Below are positions 56,997-63,740 of a DNA stretch of 64,000 bases, piece by piece; the first letter of the stretch is position 1, and the number at the start of each line of letters is the position of its first letter. The translations under genes were made by a program, and so were the position numbers. The notes beneath the pieces were generated by a model. It was not told the DNA's origin, searched no databases, and was given only the letters and a program-made list of their open reading frames with translations. The DNA comes from Thalassocella blandensis (GTDB lineage: Bacteria > Pseudomonadota > Gammaproteobacteria > Pseudomonadales > Cellvibrionaceae), in contig CABFPG010000006.1 in assembly GCA_902141825.1 (NCBI GenBank), positions 365,255 through 429,254 of the forward strand, in the 5' to 3' direction.

Positions 56997-57440
56997 TCAG
57001 TTTTTAAGTAGTTCATTGATATTCTTTAAACGGTATGAGATTGAGTCATCTCCCTTTGTTCTATAATAAACTTGTAAGCTGATTATAAATTCTGACGAAG
57101 AGTTGATACATGATTTTGAATGGAATTTGCCATGACCATACCACCCGCCCAAAGGCAAATCATAATATATTTTTCCTTCGTCATTTTTCGTCAATCGCAA
57201 TCTAGCTTTTTCAAAACGAAATTCCTTTTGCCGGACGCCATTGGGCTTAACCTTCGCCACTAACAGAAAGTCGCTGCAATTACTTTTATTGTCACTAGTT
57301 TTATAAACCGATTCGATACTTATTCCCAGTTCTAGAGCCTCTTTCGCATCGATCATTTTCTCATCCCCGACAACATCAAGACACACGAAAATAAGCACGG
57401 CGAATATAAATATTTTCATCGCGTGACTCAACTCATTCAT
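56997..57440 (-). CDS. Exported small protein of unknown function (147 aa)
   Basis: The 147-aa product has a signal peptide (MKIFIFAVLIFVCLDVVGDE, preceded by a few residues from the chosen start). The mature part has three Cys and beta-strand character (RFEKARLRLTKNDEGKIYYD, LPLGGWYGHGKFHSK). The ATG at 57440 is chosen for its GGAGG 4 nt upstream; ATG 57419 is an alternative. Family unknown. It lies as a single gene between two attC-like sites, as expected of an integron cassette. Confidence 0.6.
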   Translation of the reverse strand: MNELSHAMKIFIFAVLIFVCLDVVGDEKMIDAKEALELGISIESVYKTSDNKSNCSDFLLVAKVKPNGVRQKEFRFEKARLRLTKNDEGKIYYDLPLGGWYGHGKFHSKSCINSSSEFIISLQVYYRTKGDDSISYRLKNINELLKN

Positions 57441-57469
57441 AATGCCTCCATTTTCTGTAAATATAAATG

Positions 57470-57580
57470 ATTACATAAAATGCCGCCAGTAAGCATGGTT
57501 TTGTAGTTGATTGGGTTGCGCTACCATAGCTAGAGCACGCAATAGAGCAACGGAAAGTTGCCTGTACGATAGGTTTACTA
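57470..57580 (-). repeat. Degenerate attC-like site
   Basis: Left side ACATAAAATGCCGCC resembles the ACATAACGCCGCC core of other sites with a mutated AAC. The centre has a TTGCG/CGCAA hairpin around a CTACC-containing loop, and the right side ends in GGTTTAC at the stop of the next gene. Likely a decayed attC. Confidence 0.4.
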
Positions 57581-58072
57581 GATTTCCTTTACGTAGCCAT
57601 TGTATGTGAGACACTTCGATACCAACCGTGAGTACTGCCACCAACTTAGAACCGAATATGGAAAAGCCATATTCCCACGACAAGTGATAATAACTTTTTC
57701 TCCCCGAACAATTACTCGCAATATAGAACGTCCAGTCCTGGAACTTATAATGGTAACCGTAGACTTTCTATATTCAGTTGTTGGAGTGTTGTGAAGCTCG
57801 AGAAACAGACGAATTCTACTAGTTATATCTCGGTGAATCCTCTCCCAACGAGGCTTGAAAATCAATTGTTTGTCATGAGCTAAGATCTCAACAATAGAAC
57901 CCACCAATATTATTACAATCAACACCCCTAGAAGTATTAGCCCTTTCCAGTATTCCTCCTCTATAAATTGGATCAACATCGGAATACCAAGACTTAATAA
58001 AACGATCCAATTTTTGCTTAAAAGAAAAATAAGTTTTCCTTGTGAGTTAAGATTTGAATATCTTGGTTCCAT
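57578..58072 (-). CDS. Membrane protein of unknown function (164 aa)
   Basis: The start at ATG 58072 (MEPRYSNLNSQGK) lies just after the attC core; an open frame reaching 58153 runs through the attC site and is rejected. Two hydrophobic helices (~17-37, NWIVLLSLGIPMLIQFIEEE; ~40-63, LILLGVLIVIILVGSIVEIL) are followed by a basic cytoplasmic domain with beta strands (STVTIISSRTGRSILRVIVR). This resembles small two-helix proteins with a PH-like domain, but no family is assigned. Single-gene cassette context. Confidence 0.55.
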   Translation of the reverse strand: MEPRYSNLNSQGKLIFLLSKNWIVLLSLGIPMLIQFIEEEYWKGLILLGVLIVIILVGSIVEILAHDKQLIFKPRWERIHRDITSRIRLFLELHNTPTTEYRKSTVTIISSRTGRSILRVIVRGEKVIITCRGNMAFPYSVLSWWQYSRLVSKCLTYNGYVKEI

Positions 58073-58084
58073 AACTCCAGTCTC

Positions 58085-58206
58085 TGCATAACGCCGCCCA
58101 CAGGGGCCGCAGTGGAGGTGAATGCTTTGCGGTAGCGTAGCGGTAGACCGCAATACAAGAACCGCAACGGAGGTTCAGCCCGCCCGGGCAAGCCTTTTGT
58201 TATGCA
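58085..58206 (-). repeat. attC-like recombination site with perfect 8-bp outer cores
   Basis: TGCATAAC (58085-58092) and GTTATGCA (58199-58206) are perfect inverted ends 122 bp apart. The central hairpin TTGCGGT/ACCGCAA (58127-58133, 58147-58153) encloses AGCGTAGCGGTAG. In the gene direction the site ends GGCGTTATGCA 13 bp before the next start, as in Vibrio-type attC sites. Confidence 0.75.
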
Positions 58207-58238
58207 ATTGCGTTTAGATTGGAAGCAATATAGCTTTT

Positions 58239-58586
58239 TTATACACTTTTGATAAGTTTCTCATACTCTGACTGCACATCTTCATCAATTGCTACACCCC
58301 GATTGCCTCCGCACAATCTATTCTCCTCATCTTTTCTTGGTCCGGATATCCAATATTCATCACCAGATTCAACTTCAAAATAATTGGATTTAAATCCAGA
58401 TCCTTTCAGGCTCTGAAACACAAGCCCACGGTAATATAAAGACTTTCCTGTTTTCGAAAGATATACCCTACCGATTCTTGCCTCACCTTCAAGCCCACGA
58501 GACTTATTCTCAATGTACACAATACGAGAACGTTCAATTTTGTACTCTTTAGGTGGAATAAAATCTTCCTTTAAATTTATGTCCAT
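58239..58586 (-). CDS. Small protein of unknown function (115 aa)
   Basis: A 115-aa soluble protein (MDINLKEDFIPPKEYKIERS start) with beta-rich composition: RGLEGEARIGRVYLSKTGKS, LYYRGLVFQSLKGSGFKSNY, a WISGPRKDEENRLCGG turn, then a short C-terminal helix. The pattern is reminiscent of small proteins that are 1-deoxy-sugar- or lipid-independent and annotated only as hypothetical; I do not recognise a family. AGAGGTGAT precedes the ATG. It sits between two attC-like sites. Confidence 0.6.
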   Translation of the reverse strand: MDINLKEDFIPPKEYKIERSRIVYIENKSRGLEGEARIGRVYLSKTGKSLYYRGLVFQSLKGSGFKSNYFEVESGDEYWISGPRKDEENRLCGGNRGVAIDEDVQSEYEKLIKSV

Positions 58587-58615
58587 ATCACCTCTATCTC
58601 TCTAGATTGAATAAC

Positions 58616-58733
58616 TCTGATTTGCATCACGCCGCCGTATGGCGGCACGTTTTGTGGGGCAAATTTTCGAATATATACTGGCGAAGCCATTCCAAAATTG
58701 AGTGTCGCAAATGTGTCCCGCATGACGGCGAGC
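58616..58733 (-). repeat. Degenerate attC-like site
   Basis: TTTGCATCACGCCGCC differs from the TGCATAACGCCGCC core of its neighbour by TAAC to TCAC, which removes the GTT crossover triplet in the gene direction. The paired half near GCATGACGGCGAGCC is also altered. Probably inactive. Confidence 0.4.
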
Positions 58734-59150
58734 CTATGTGTCTTGCTGCTTTTCAATTTCTTGTACAAACTTAACAAAACTTGGATGTTTATAAAACGTT
58801 TTATGAACTCGAGGAAAAAATTCAAAAGCTTTATGTAAACCCTCTTTTTCTTTCCAAACTACTGTATAGACTCCTGCCAAATATCCACCTTCATACATTC
58901 GCAAAACTTGATCCTTAAGGATCGTATATTCTTGCCCGAAACGAGGTTTGATATAAATATGGCTAGAATCAACATAAACAACTTTGTCTAACATTGCCGA
59001 CCCAATAAAACCAGCAAATATTAAGATACTACCAATAGTAGCCATCAAATTTGGCCACCCTGCTACTAAAGCAAGCAGTGAAAAGAAAAAGACTACTGCT
59101 TGTATTACAGGGTGGCTCAACACATTCAGCTCTTGAGAAATTCGATTCAT
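58734..59150 (-). CDS. Small membrane protein of unknown function (138 aa)
   Basis: A 138-aa protein from ATG 59150 with GGAG just upstream, 10 bp after an attC core. Two adjacent hydrophobic helices (~18-57; VIQAVVFFFSLLALVAGWPN and LMATIGSILIFAGFIGSAML) are followed by a soluble beta-rich domain (VYVDSSHIYIKPRFGQEYTI, GGYLAGVYTVVWKEKEG). Two helices plus a PH-like or ferredoxin-like tail are common among cassette proteins; no family is assigned. Confidence 0.6.
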   Translation of the reverse strand: MNRISQELNVLSHPVIQAVVFFFSLLALVAGWPNLMATIGSILIFAGFIGSAMLDKVVYVDSSHIYIKPRFGQEYTILKDQVLRMYEGGYLAGVYTVVWKEKEGLHKAFEFFPRVHKTFYKHPSFVKFVQEIEKQQDT

Positions 59151-59934
59151 TGGCTCCTCACATAACGCCAACAGCAAGCGCGCCGCTTTTTAGCGTTGCC
59201 TTGACTGTTTTGGTTATGTTGATGAACTTGTAAGTGACCACAAACCGTATGGATTATAAAAAAGTCATCGCTTTCATATCGATTACAGTCAATGCCTTTA
59301 ATTGTATAAACCGTTGATTCATTGTCTTTACTAAACGTTTGCCCGTTCTTGATATTAGGCTCAGCCAGATCTACAACTAGGTACAATAGGAACATATCCA
59401 AATCATCAATGGAGGAATCGCCGTTGTTTATTTCAGCATCCTTCATTCCGATTAAATGCATTCCAACGGAATAGAGTTTACTATCGTCAGAGATTGGTAA
59501 TCGTACCCATGCTCGGTATAGGGAACTCAATTGGTTTTCAGGTTCTTTTGAGCGCTCTGAAAGCTCCAACCATCGTAACTTCCCATGTGCTATGCCTGAA
59601 CTTTCACCTTTGATGGCTAGCGCCCCCAATTTAAATGCCTCCGCAACAAATAGCAGCATTTTTGTGATATATCTACCGCATCTTCTATATGCATTCTTGG
59701 AGAAAGGACGTAGTTTACAGCTGTATGCTTGTATATAGATTCCTGATCTTCTTGTACAAAGGACGGTATTAAGCACTCCATCGACGCTGCAAAAGCTGTA
59801 CTCATTCCTTCTTGGAAATGGCCATGAGAATATTCCTCGTCATATTCAAACCCCAGGTATTCCTTGCACAGATTTCTAATGACATCCTGATCATTGTTCA
59901 GGATACAAACAACATGCCTTGGCTGTATTTCCAT
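59147..59934 (-). pseudogene. Frameshifted cassette gene of unknown function
   Basis: Two overlapping frames read as one broken gene. The 5' part (59934 to ~59675) gives MEIQPRHVVCILNNDQDVIR to HIEDAVDISQK; continuity is restored in the next frame as MLLFVAEAFKLGALAIKGE onward to 59147. The break is at a run of five A (CAAAAATG, near 59660); one extra A would restore the frame, so this is a homopolymer deletion, a sequencing indel or, less likely, programmed slippage. The joined product would be ~260 aa, acidic and soluble. The 3' end reads through the attC site, which is unusual and may mean the original stop was lost. Family unknown. Confidence 0.55.
59160..59219 (-). repeat. Short attC-like recombination site
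   Basis: A 60-bp site with ACATAAC (59160-59166) and GTTATGT (59213-59219) outer cores and internal AACGCC/GGCG-type arms. In the gene direction it ends GGCGTTATGTGAGG, ten bases before the next ATG. Confidence 0.7.
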
Positions 59935-59955
59935 AACTATTCGCTATCTCCTAAA

Positions 59956-60083
59956 ACATAACGCCGACATTTGCGGCTAATCTGAAACGGACCGTTTTGT
60001 GGTAGCGTAGCGTTAAACCACAAAAAGAGCCATGGAAAATTTGTCCAGCGCTTGCGAAGCAAGTGCATGTTAAGATGGCTTTG
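59956..60083 (-). repeat. attC-like site abutted by an IS110-type element fragment
   Basis: The left core ACATAACGCCG (59956-59966) and central hairpin TTTTGTGGT/ACCACAAAA (59995-60003, 60017-60025) match the other sites. The right side ends GATGGCTTTG (60074-60083), where the intact site at 62.6 kb would continue TTAGCC; here the IS110 left-end sequence begins instead. Confidence 0.6.
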
Positions 60084-60383
60084 CATGGCTGAAATCCCAA
60101 TATTTTCATTCCTTTTCTGAGGCAGATAAAGTAAAGCCCAAACCTGCAGCAACAAGTTTTCAGTATGACAGCCCGAAAGAAGCTAGGCACCGGTATTGCC
60201 GAGCCCATTAACAAGCTTGAGCGTATTACTGATCTTAAATTTTAACTCGAACAGTCGAAGGGGCCGTGAACTCGAATGTAGCAAGGGTGAGTGATGATTT
60301 CAACTACCAAAGCAAGCATACAAACAAACCGTCGAAATGTCGGAATTGACGTCGGTAAAACCTATATAGATATATACATTTAA
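60084..60383 (+). mobile_element. IS110/IS1111-type left-end fragment with truncated transposase start
   Basis: The 210-bp leader (60084-60293) is closely similar to 63531-63740 at the right edge. The transposase frame starts at ATG 60294 (MISTTKASIQTNRRNVGIDV, then GKTYIDIYI) and stops after 29 codons where the sequence diverges from the other copy and a palindromic element begins. The GIDVGKTY motif is the first conserved block of the IS110 DEDD transposase. The fragment cannot be active. Confidence 0.75.
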
Positions 60384-60448
60384 GAACAAACGGGGCAGAT
60401 TTATTTTATACGAACCCAAAATAAATCTGCCCTGTTTTTCCTAAATGT
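60376..60448. repeat. Palindromic REPIN/MITE-like element
   Basis: An imperfect inverted repeat of ~31 bp per arm with a 10-nt centre: GGGGCAGATTTATTTT (60392-60407) faces AAAATAAATCTGCCCT (60418-60433), with ACATTTA/TAAATGT at the outer ends. It replaces the continuation of the IS110 transposase fragment. The GGGGCAGATTTATTTT core resembles REP/MITE-type palindromes of gammaproteobacteria, by recollection only. Confidence 0.65.
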
Positions 60449-60573
60449 CGATTATGGCAATAAAATCAAGAGGTTGAAAATAAAGGGGGCGGGTTGTTGA
60501 AATTTTCTTAGAATACTTTTCAAAAACCATCCCCCTTGAATTACAACAGTTAAAGAGATCGTAACAATTTACT

Positions 60574-60951
60574 TCACATTGTCAAGGTCCCAGTACATAC
60601 AACAGTCCCGTCCGGTAATATGACGGCTTTTCCTTTGCACTTTATTCCTTTTAGCCCTAGATCAGCTGCAAGTTTAAAGAGCTCTGGGTAATTTTGTTCG
60701 AGAATTTGAAGCTCCCCTTCTTCCACAGAGCAAAAGCGACTTATCTCTTTTAATTTTCTTTGTAAAGCTATTGATTCTGTCGGATCGAGGCTGTTCCAAA
60801 AAGCGTCAAAACTTCTCTGAACGGACTTTGGAATATAAGTAGTCACAACTACAGGGTCGACCTCGTTAACTTCAATCTCACCTTTCGCAGTCGAAGTGAC
60901 AGCAAAAGATAGCGACAGTAAGGTTACTAAAATTAATGAGAATATTTTCAT
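60574..60951 (-). CDS. Exported small protein of unknown function (125 aa)
   Basis: The 125-aa product has a signal peptide (MKIFSLILVTLLSLSFAVTS, cleavage near TAKG). The mature part is largely helical with three Cys (RFCSVEEGELQI, GLKGIKCKGKAVI, VVCTGTLTM), a segment PKSVQRSFDAFWNSLDPTES and a glycine-bearing C-terminal strand pair. It appears periplasmic. Family unknown. It lies between the interrupted attC-like site and a region of gene remnants, and is probably another cassette gene displaced from its attC by the IS110 fragment. Confidence 0.6.
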   Translation of the reverse strand: MKIFSLILVTLLSLSFAVTSTAKGEIEVNEVDPVVVTTYIPKSVQRSFDAFWNSLDPTESIALQRKLKEISRFCSVEEGELQILEQNYPELFKLAADLGLKGIKCKGKAVILPDGTVVCTGTLTM

Positions 60952-61308
60952 TTCTATATGCCTCTTATTGGTTCATGTTGTTAGTTTTCAGGGAAAATTG
61001 ATATCCCTGCTTACGTATACAAAAACCATCAAAATTTAAGGACAAAAAATTTATAGAAAACTAAAATAAACCGGATGGAGTTGTTGGATTTTGGCTGGAA
61101 GATCTTTCAATATTTCTGCCCCAGAGCTTTGGCGGCAATTGTCCGCAAGGCGTCAACAAAACGCTTTCTGCTGATGAGCTCATACTCGGCAGGAGAGAAA
61201 AGCACATGCATAGCTAGCATTAATCTATTAGTTGCAATAACTTTTCCTTGGGAAAGCCAGCAGGCGAAGCCTCACTCCCGTTTGTGGTGAGCTTATCAAC
61301 TTTTCCTC
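60952..61308. other. Gene-poor stretch with a minus-strand gene remnant
   Basis: No complete gene. A 34-codon minus frame at ~61108-61212 reads MHVLFSPAEYELISRKRFVD then ALRTIAAKALGQKY before a stop, which looks protein-like and is probably a remnant. The 71-codon plus frame over the same bases is regarded as its shadow. Confidence 0.35.
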
Positions 61309-61470
61309 ATGTATTTCCTTTCTCACGATACCGGCACCAGTGGATGGGTCAGCCACGCACAATCAAACGGTACCGCCCCAGAAATGAGCGAGTATACTTT
61401 GAATCTTTCCTTCAATAACGATGGAATTCTCGAGAAAGTCCCGTGGAGCTATTCGGATTTCTTATGTTAG
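61309..61470 (+). pseudogene. 3' fragment of a gene of unknown function
   Basis: A 53-codon open frame (ATG 61309) with protein-like content: MYFLSHDTGTSGWVSHAQSN, then YTLNLSFNNDGILEKVPWSY. The frame is open only back to a stop at 61288 and lacks a ribosome-binding site. The NLSFNNDGILEKVPWSYSDF ending resembles the C-terminus of a small lipoprotein-type beta domain. Most likely a decayed remnant. Confidence 0.35.
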
Positions 61471-61559
61471 CACTTCAACGACAGCGACGCATTCCAACCC
61501 CGGAACCGATTGAACTGCAATTTTGACCCTGTGCACTCACTCACAGGCCGAAAGTGCTC

Positions 61560-61635
61560 ACCTAACGCCACAAACAGCCGCGAGTGAAACGAGTCGGGCT
61601 GCAGAAGGCCGCTTTCTGATTTGTTTTGTTAAGGT
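61560..61635 (-). repeat. attC-like recombination site
   Basis: ACCTAACGCC (61560-61569) and TTTTGTTAAGGT (61624-61635) are the outer cores; the first seven bases fit the RYYYAAC consensus. Arms GCCGCGAGTG and CGGGCTGC lie between. The stop codon of the adjacent gene is inside the site. Confidence 0.6.
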
Positions 61636-62078
61636 TTCTCTTCATTTTGATTGCCAGGCTTTTTTACAGATGGATTTTTTAAGCCTTCCTCTTGAAGTCC
61701 ATTATTGAGTTTTACTATCTGGATAGAGTTTTCCATCATTTTCTTTATAGCTGAGTGATCCACATCGATTGTTCCTTCCAGCGCTATTGTTAAGCTGGCA
61801 ATTTCAGCAAAATCGTCTTTTGCTCGAAGATATAGACGCCCCATTTCCCAGTCCTGATCCGTTTCTAAATGTTTAAGTGTACCGATCTGATTTTGCCAAG
61901 TCTGTTGCTTTTGAATGGCTGCGTTATTAATTCCAGCCAATATAAATTGAAGCTCCCTTTTCCGCTTTTTTGATTCATTCAGTACAGCCCACTGATATAC
62001 AGCTATGCCAGCACTCAGTATACCTACCAACGTTCCAATTCCGCCTATCCATAAAGATAAAGTATCATTTATTACCAT
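61629..62078 (-). CDS. Single-helix membrane protein of unknown function (149 aa)
   Basis: A 149-aa protein with one N-terminal transmembrane helix (LWIGGIGTLVGILSAGIAVY, ~9-28) followed by a long helical cytoplasmic-type domain (ESKKRKRELQFILAGINNAA, HLETDQDWEMGRLYLRAKDD, ALEGTIDVDHSAIKKMMENS) and a polar Asn/Lys tail. A holin- or SLATT-like small membrane effector is conceivable from the single helix plus helical domain, but there is no specific match. AGGA lies upstream. The 3' end is inside the attC-like site, as is common for cassette genes. Confidence 0.6.
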   Translation of the reverse strand: MVINDTLSLWIGGIGTLVGILSAGIAVYQWAVLNESKKRKRELQFILAGINNAAIQKQQTWQNQIGTLKHLETDQDWEMGRLYLRAKDDFAEIASLTIALEGTIDVDHSAIKKMMENSIQIVKLNNGLQEEGLKNPSVKKPGNQNEEKP

Positions 62079-62113
62079 TCTTAATTCCTGTTGATAGGTT
62101 CTAGGTATGCCAC

Positions 62114-62200
62114 CTTAACGCTGCAATATACGGCGAGCAGGTGCGCAGTATATGCGAGTCGTAGCCAGCTTTACTGGCGGCAGTATGATTGCTTATTAAA
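62114..62200 (-). repeat. Degenerate attC-like site
   Basis: CTTAACGCTGC at the left resembles the TAACGCC core; a TATACGGC/GCAGTATA-type arm and GCTTATTAA at the right resemble the opposite half. The match is weaker than its neighbours. Confidence 0.35.
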
Positions 62201-62208
62201 CGATTTTT

Positions 62209-62541
62209 TCATTTGTTTAACACCCGATATGTAGCTACTCCAAATGGCCCAACTAGAAACAACCAAAATGACGCAAATATAGATAGTGTATGCCACTTAC
62301 TATACAAATAGACGGCTTTGGATACTTCATAATATTCTCCATGCATTCCGACAAAGTAAGCATCATCGACTATCTTCCCATTTAGAGCATCACCACCTAG
62401 ATAAATTAAACCAGCGATAAATAGAATAAAACTTAATAAGGCTACAGACGCAAGAATCTCGTAGGCTCTAACAATTCCTTTAGGTATCGTATTTTTTAGG
62501 GTGCCTACTTCAGTAATAATACTCTTGATTAATTTCACCAT
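62209..62541 (-). CDS. Small two-helix membrane protein of unknown function (110 aa)
   Basis: The start at ATG 62541 (MVKLIKSIITEVGTLKNTIP) lies just after an attC core; the open frame reaching 62808 runs through the attC and the neighbouring gene and is rejected. Two hydrophobic helices (~25-49, ASVALLSFILFIAGLIYLGG; ~82-103, TLSIFASFWLFLVGPFGVAT) flank a periplasmic loop. Family unknown; typical of cassette-encoded membrane proteins. The ribosome-binding site is weak. Confidence 0.55.
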   Translation of the reverse strand: MVKLIKSIITEVGTLKNTIPKGIVRAYEILASVALLSFILFIAGLIYLGGDALNGKIVDDAYFVGMHGEYYEVSKAVYLYSKWHTLSIFASFWLFLVGPFGVATYRVLNK

Positions 62542-62555
62542 ATTACATCTATGCA

Positions 62556-62659
62556 ATTTAACGCCGCTATTACCGGCGAATTGTGATTGTTTGGATTTTG
62601 TGCTACTCACCACAAAATCCAAGCAACGGAAATAGAGTCCTGTAGATAGCTTTGTTAGC
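62556..62659 (-). repeat. attC-like recombination site, best-preserved
   Basis: In the gene direction it begins GGCTAACAAAGC and ends CGGCGTTAAATTGC, closely matching the Vibrio-repeat style (AACAAA at the left, GGCGTTA at the right). The central hairpin TTGGATTTTGTG/CACAAAATCCAA (62591-62602, 62611-62622) is a perfect 12-bp stem with an 8-nt loop. Confidence 0.78.
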
Positions 62660-63408
62660 CGACTGTTAACCCGGCTCCACAAAAGGCAGAAAAATTGTTT
62701 TTTAGGTTTATTCCACCAATCGTAGTTTCTTTTGGGCCGAATCTTATATTTGAATTTGCAGCTATCATAGTAACTTCGACTACTGTAATTGGGTACTCGA
62801 TACCCCAATCATCTACAGGAGTTTCAGCGTAACGTTTATTGGCTGCATCTAAACTATCTAAGTTTATAAATTCTACAGTAGCTACATCTCCGTTAGGATA
62901 TTTCACCTTAAGATATTTAGCAGAAGGGCTACCCTCACCACCAGCATTAAACCACTCGTTATTCCTCATGTAAGTGCGCGGCTGTCCGCTGTTCGATAGC
63001 ATATAAATTTAGCATCAGATAATTGTTCTCATCTCTTTCTAGCCATATAACTGGACAGCCGAATGACTGAAGTATAATCGGCGTTTCATAGTAAAAGTTT
63101 CCACCGACGACAACCAACAGCTTGTACCTTAACCAGGAAAACTTTCCCTGTATCTTCTTCCAATTCTCCCTTCCATTTGCTTTAAATTCATGAAGCTGCG
63201 TATTTGTAAATGCACCGTTATCAGCCTGAATATGGTGTTCCCGACATAACGCGACCATCCCTTCTGGTTTATGATGATTTTCAATATTCCAAGGAGGGTC
63301 AAAGTGATGCCATTCTAAATAAGGTTTCCCACAATCTGGAACAGGACACCCAAAACCAACTTCATGTCTTAATGTTCTTCTTACTTTAGCGGGTGGTCTT
63401 CTATTCAT
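62655..63408 (-). pseudogene. Frameshifted HNH-endonuclease-family gene
   Basis: Two overlapping frames form one broken gene. The 5' part (63408-62959) has an N-terminal HNH domain: CPVPDCGKPYLEWHHFDPPW, then NHHKPEGMVALCREHHIQAD (Cys and His metal and catalytic ligands). The DENNYLMLNLYAI strand is followed by a frame change near 62998. The 3' frame continues NSGQPRTYMRNNEWFNAGGE and a beta domain to 62655 (FCGAGLTVG). A one-base change restores a ~250-aa product. HNH proteins with such a C-terminal beta domain occur as stand-alone genes of unknown role. The HNH part alone could be translated. It is located between attC-like sites. Confidence 0.65.
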
Positions 63409-63430
63409 AATGACGCTCGATGTTTTTACG

Positions 63431-63530
63431 GCTAACGCGGCTATTACTGGCGAGTTGTAATTGGTTAAATTTTTGTGCTACTCAAGCGCAAAAAACAAGT
63501 GACGAAAACGGATTCCGGTAGATAGCTTTG
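63431..63530 (-). repeat. attC-like site interrupted by an IS110-type element
   Basis: ACGGCTAACGCGGCTATTACTGG at the left closely follows the 62.6-kb site; the central hairpin TTTTTGTG/CGCAAAAA is preserved. The right side ends GTAGATAGCTTTG, after which the IS leader begins instead of TTAGCC. Confidence 0.65.
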
Positions 63531-63740
63531 TATGGTTGAATTCCCAATATTTTCATTCCCTTTCTGAGGTAGGTAAAGTAAGGCCCAAACCTGCAGCAAC
63601 AGGTTTTCAGTATGACAGCCCGAAAGATGCTAGGCACCGGTATTACCGAGTTCGTTAACAAGCTTGAGTGTCATACTGATCTTAAACTTTAACTCGAACA
63701 GTCGAAGGGGCCTCGAGCCCGAATGTAGCAAGGGTGAGTC
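63531..63740 (+). ncRNA. Candidate bridge-RNA leader of the IS110-type element
   Basis: A non-coding leader conserved in both copies at exactly 210 bp (60084-60293 and 63531-63740). It contains a small hairpin CCGGTATTACCG here (CCGGTATTGCCG in the other copy), where an A-to-G change keeps pairing. IS110-group elements encode a bridge RNA in this position. Prediction only; no folding was run. Confidence 0.4.

Noticed and set aside
59951..60214. 72- and 87-codon minus frames across the attC-like site and IS leader
   Set aside because: Cover an attC-like site and a non-coding IS leader; no ribosome-binding site or protein pattern.
61075..61290. 71-codon plus-strand frame
   Set aside because: Opposite strand reads a more protein-like remnant over the same bases; no ribosome-binding site.
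56861..63530. Regularly spaced repeats as a CRISPR array
   Set aside because: Repeats are long, variable, hairpin-rich and separated by genes rather than short spacers.
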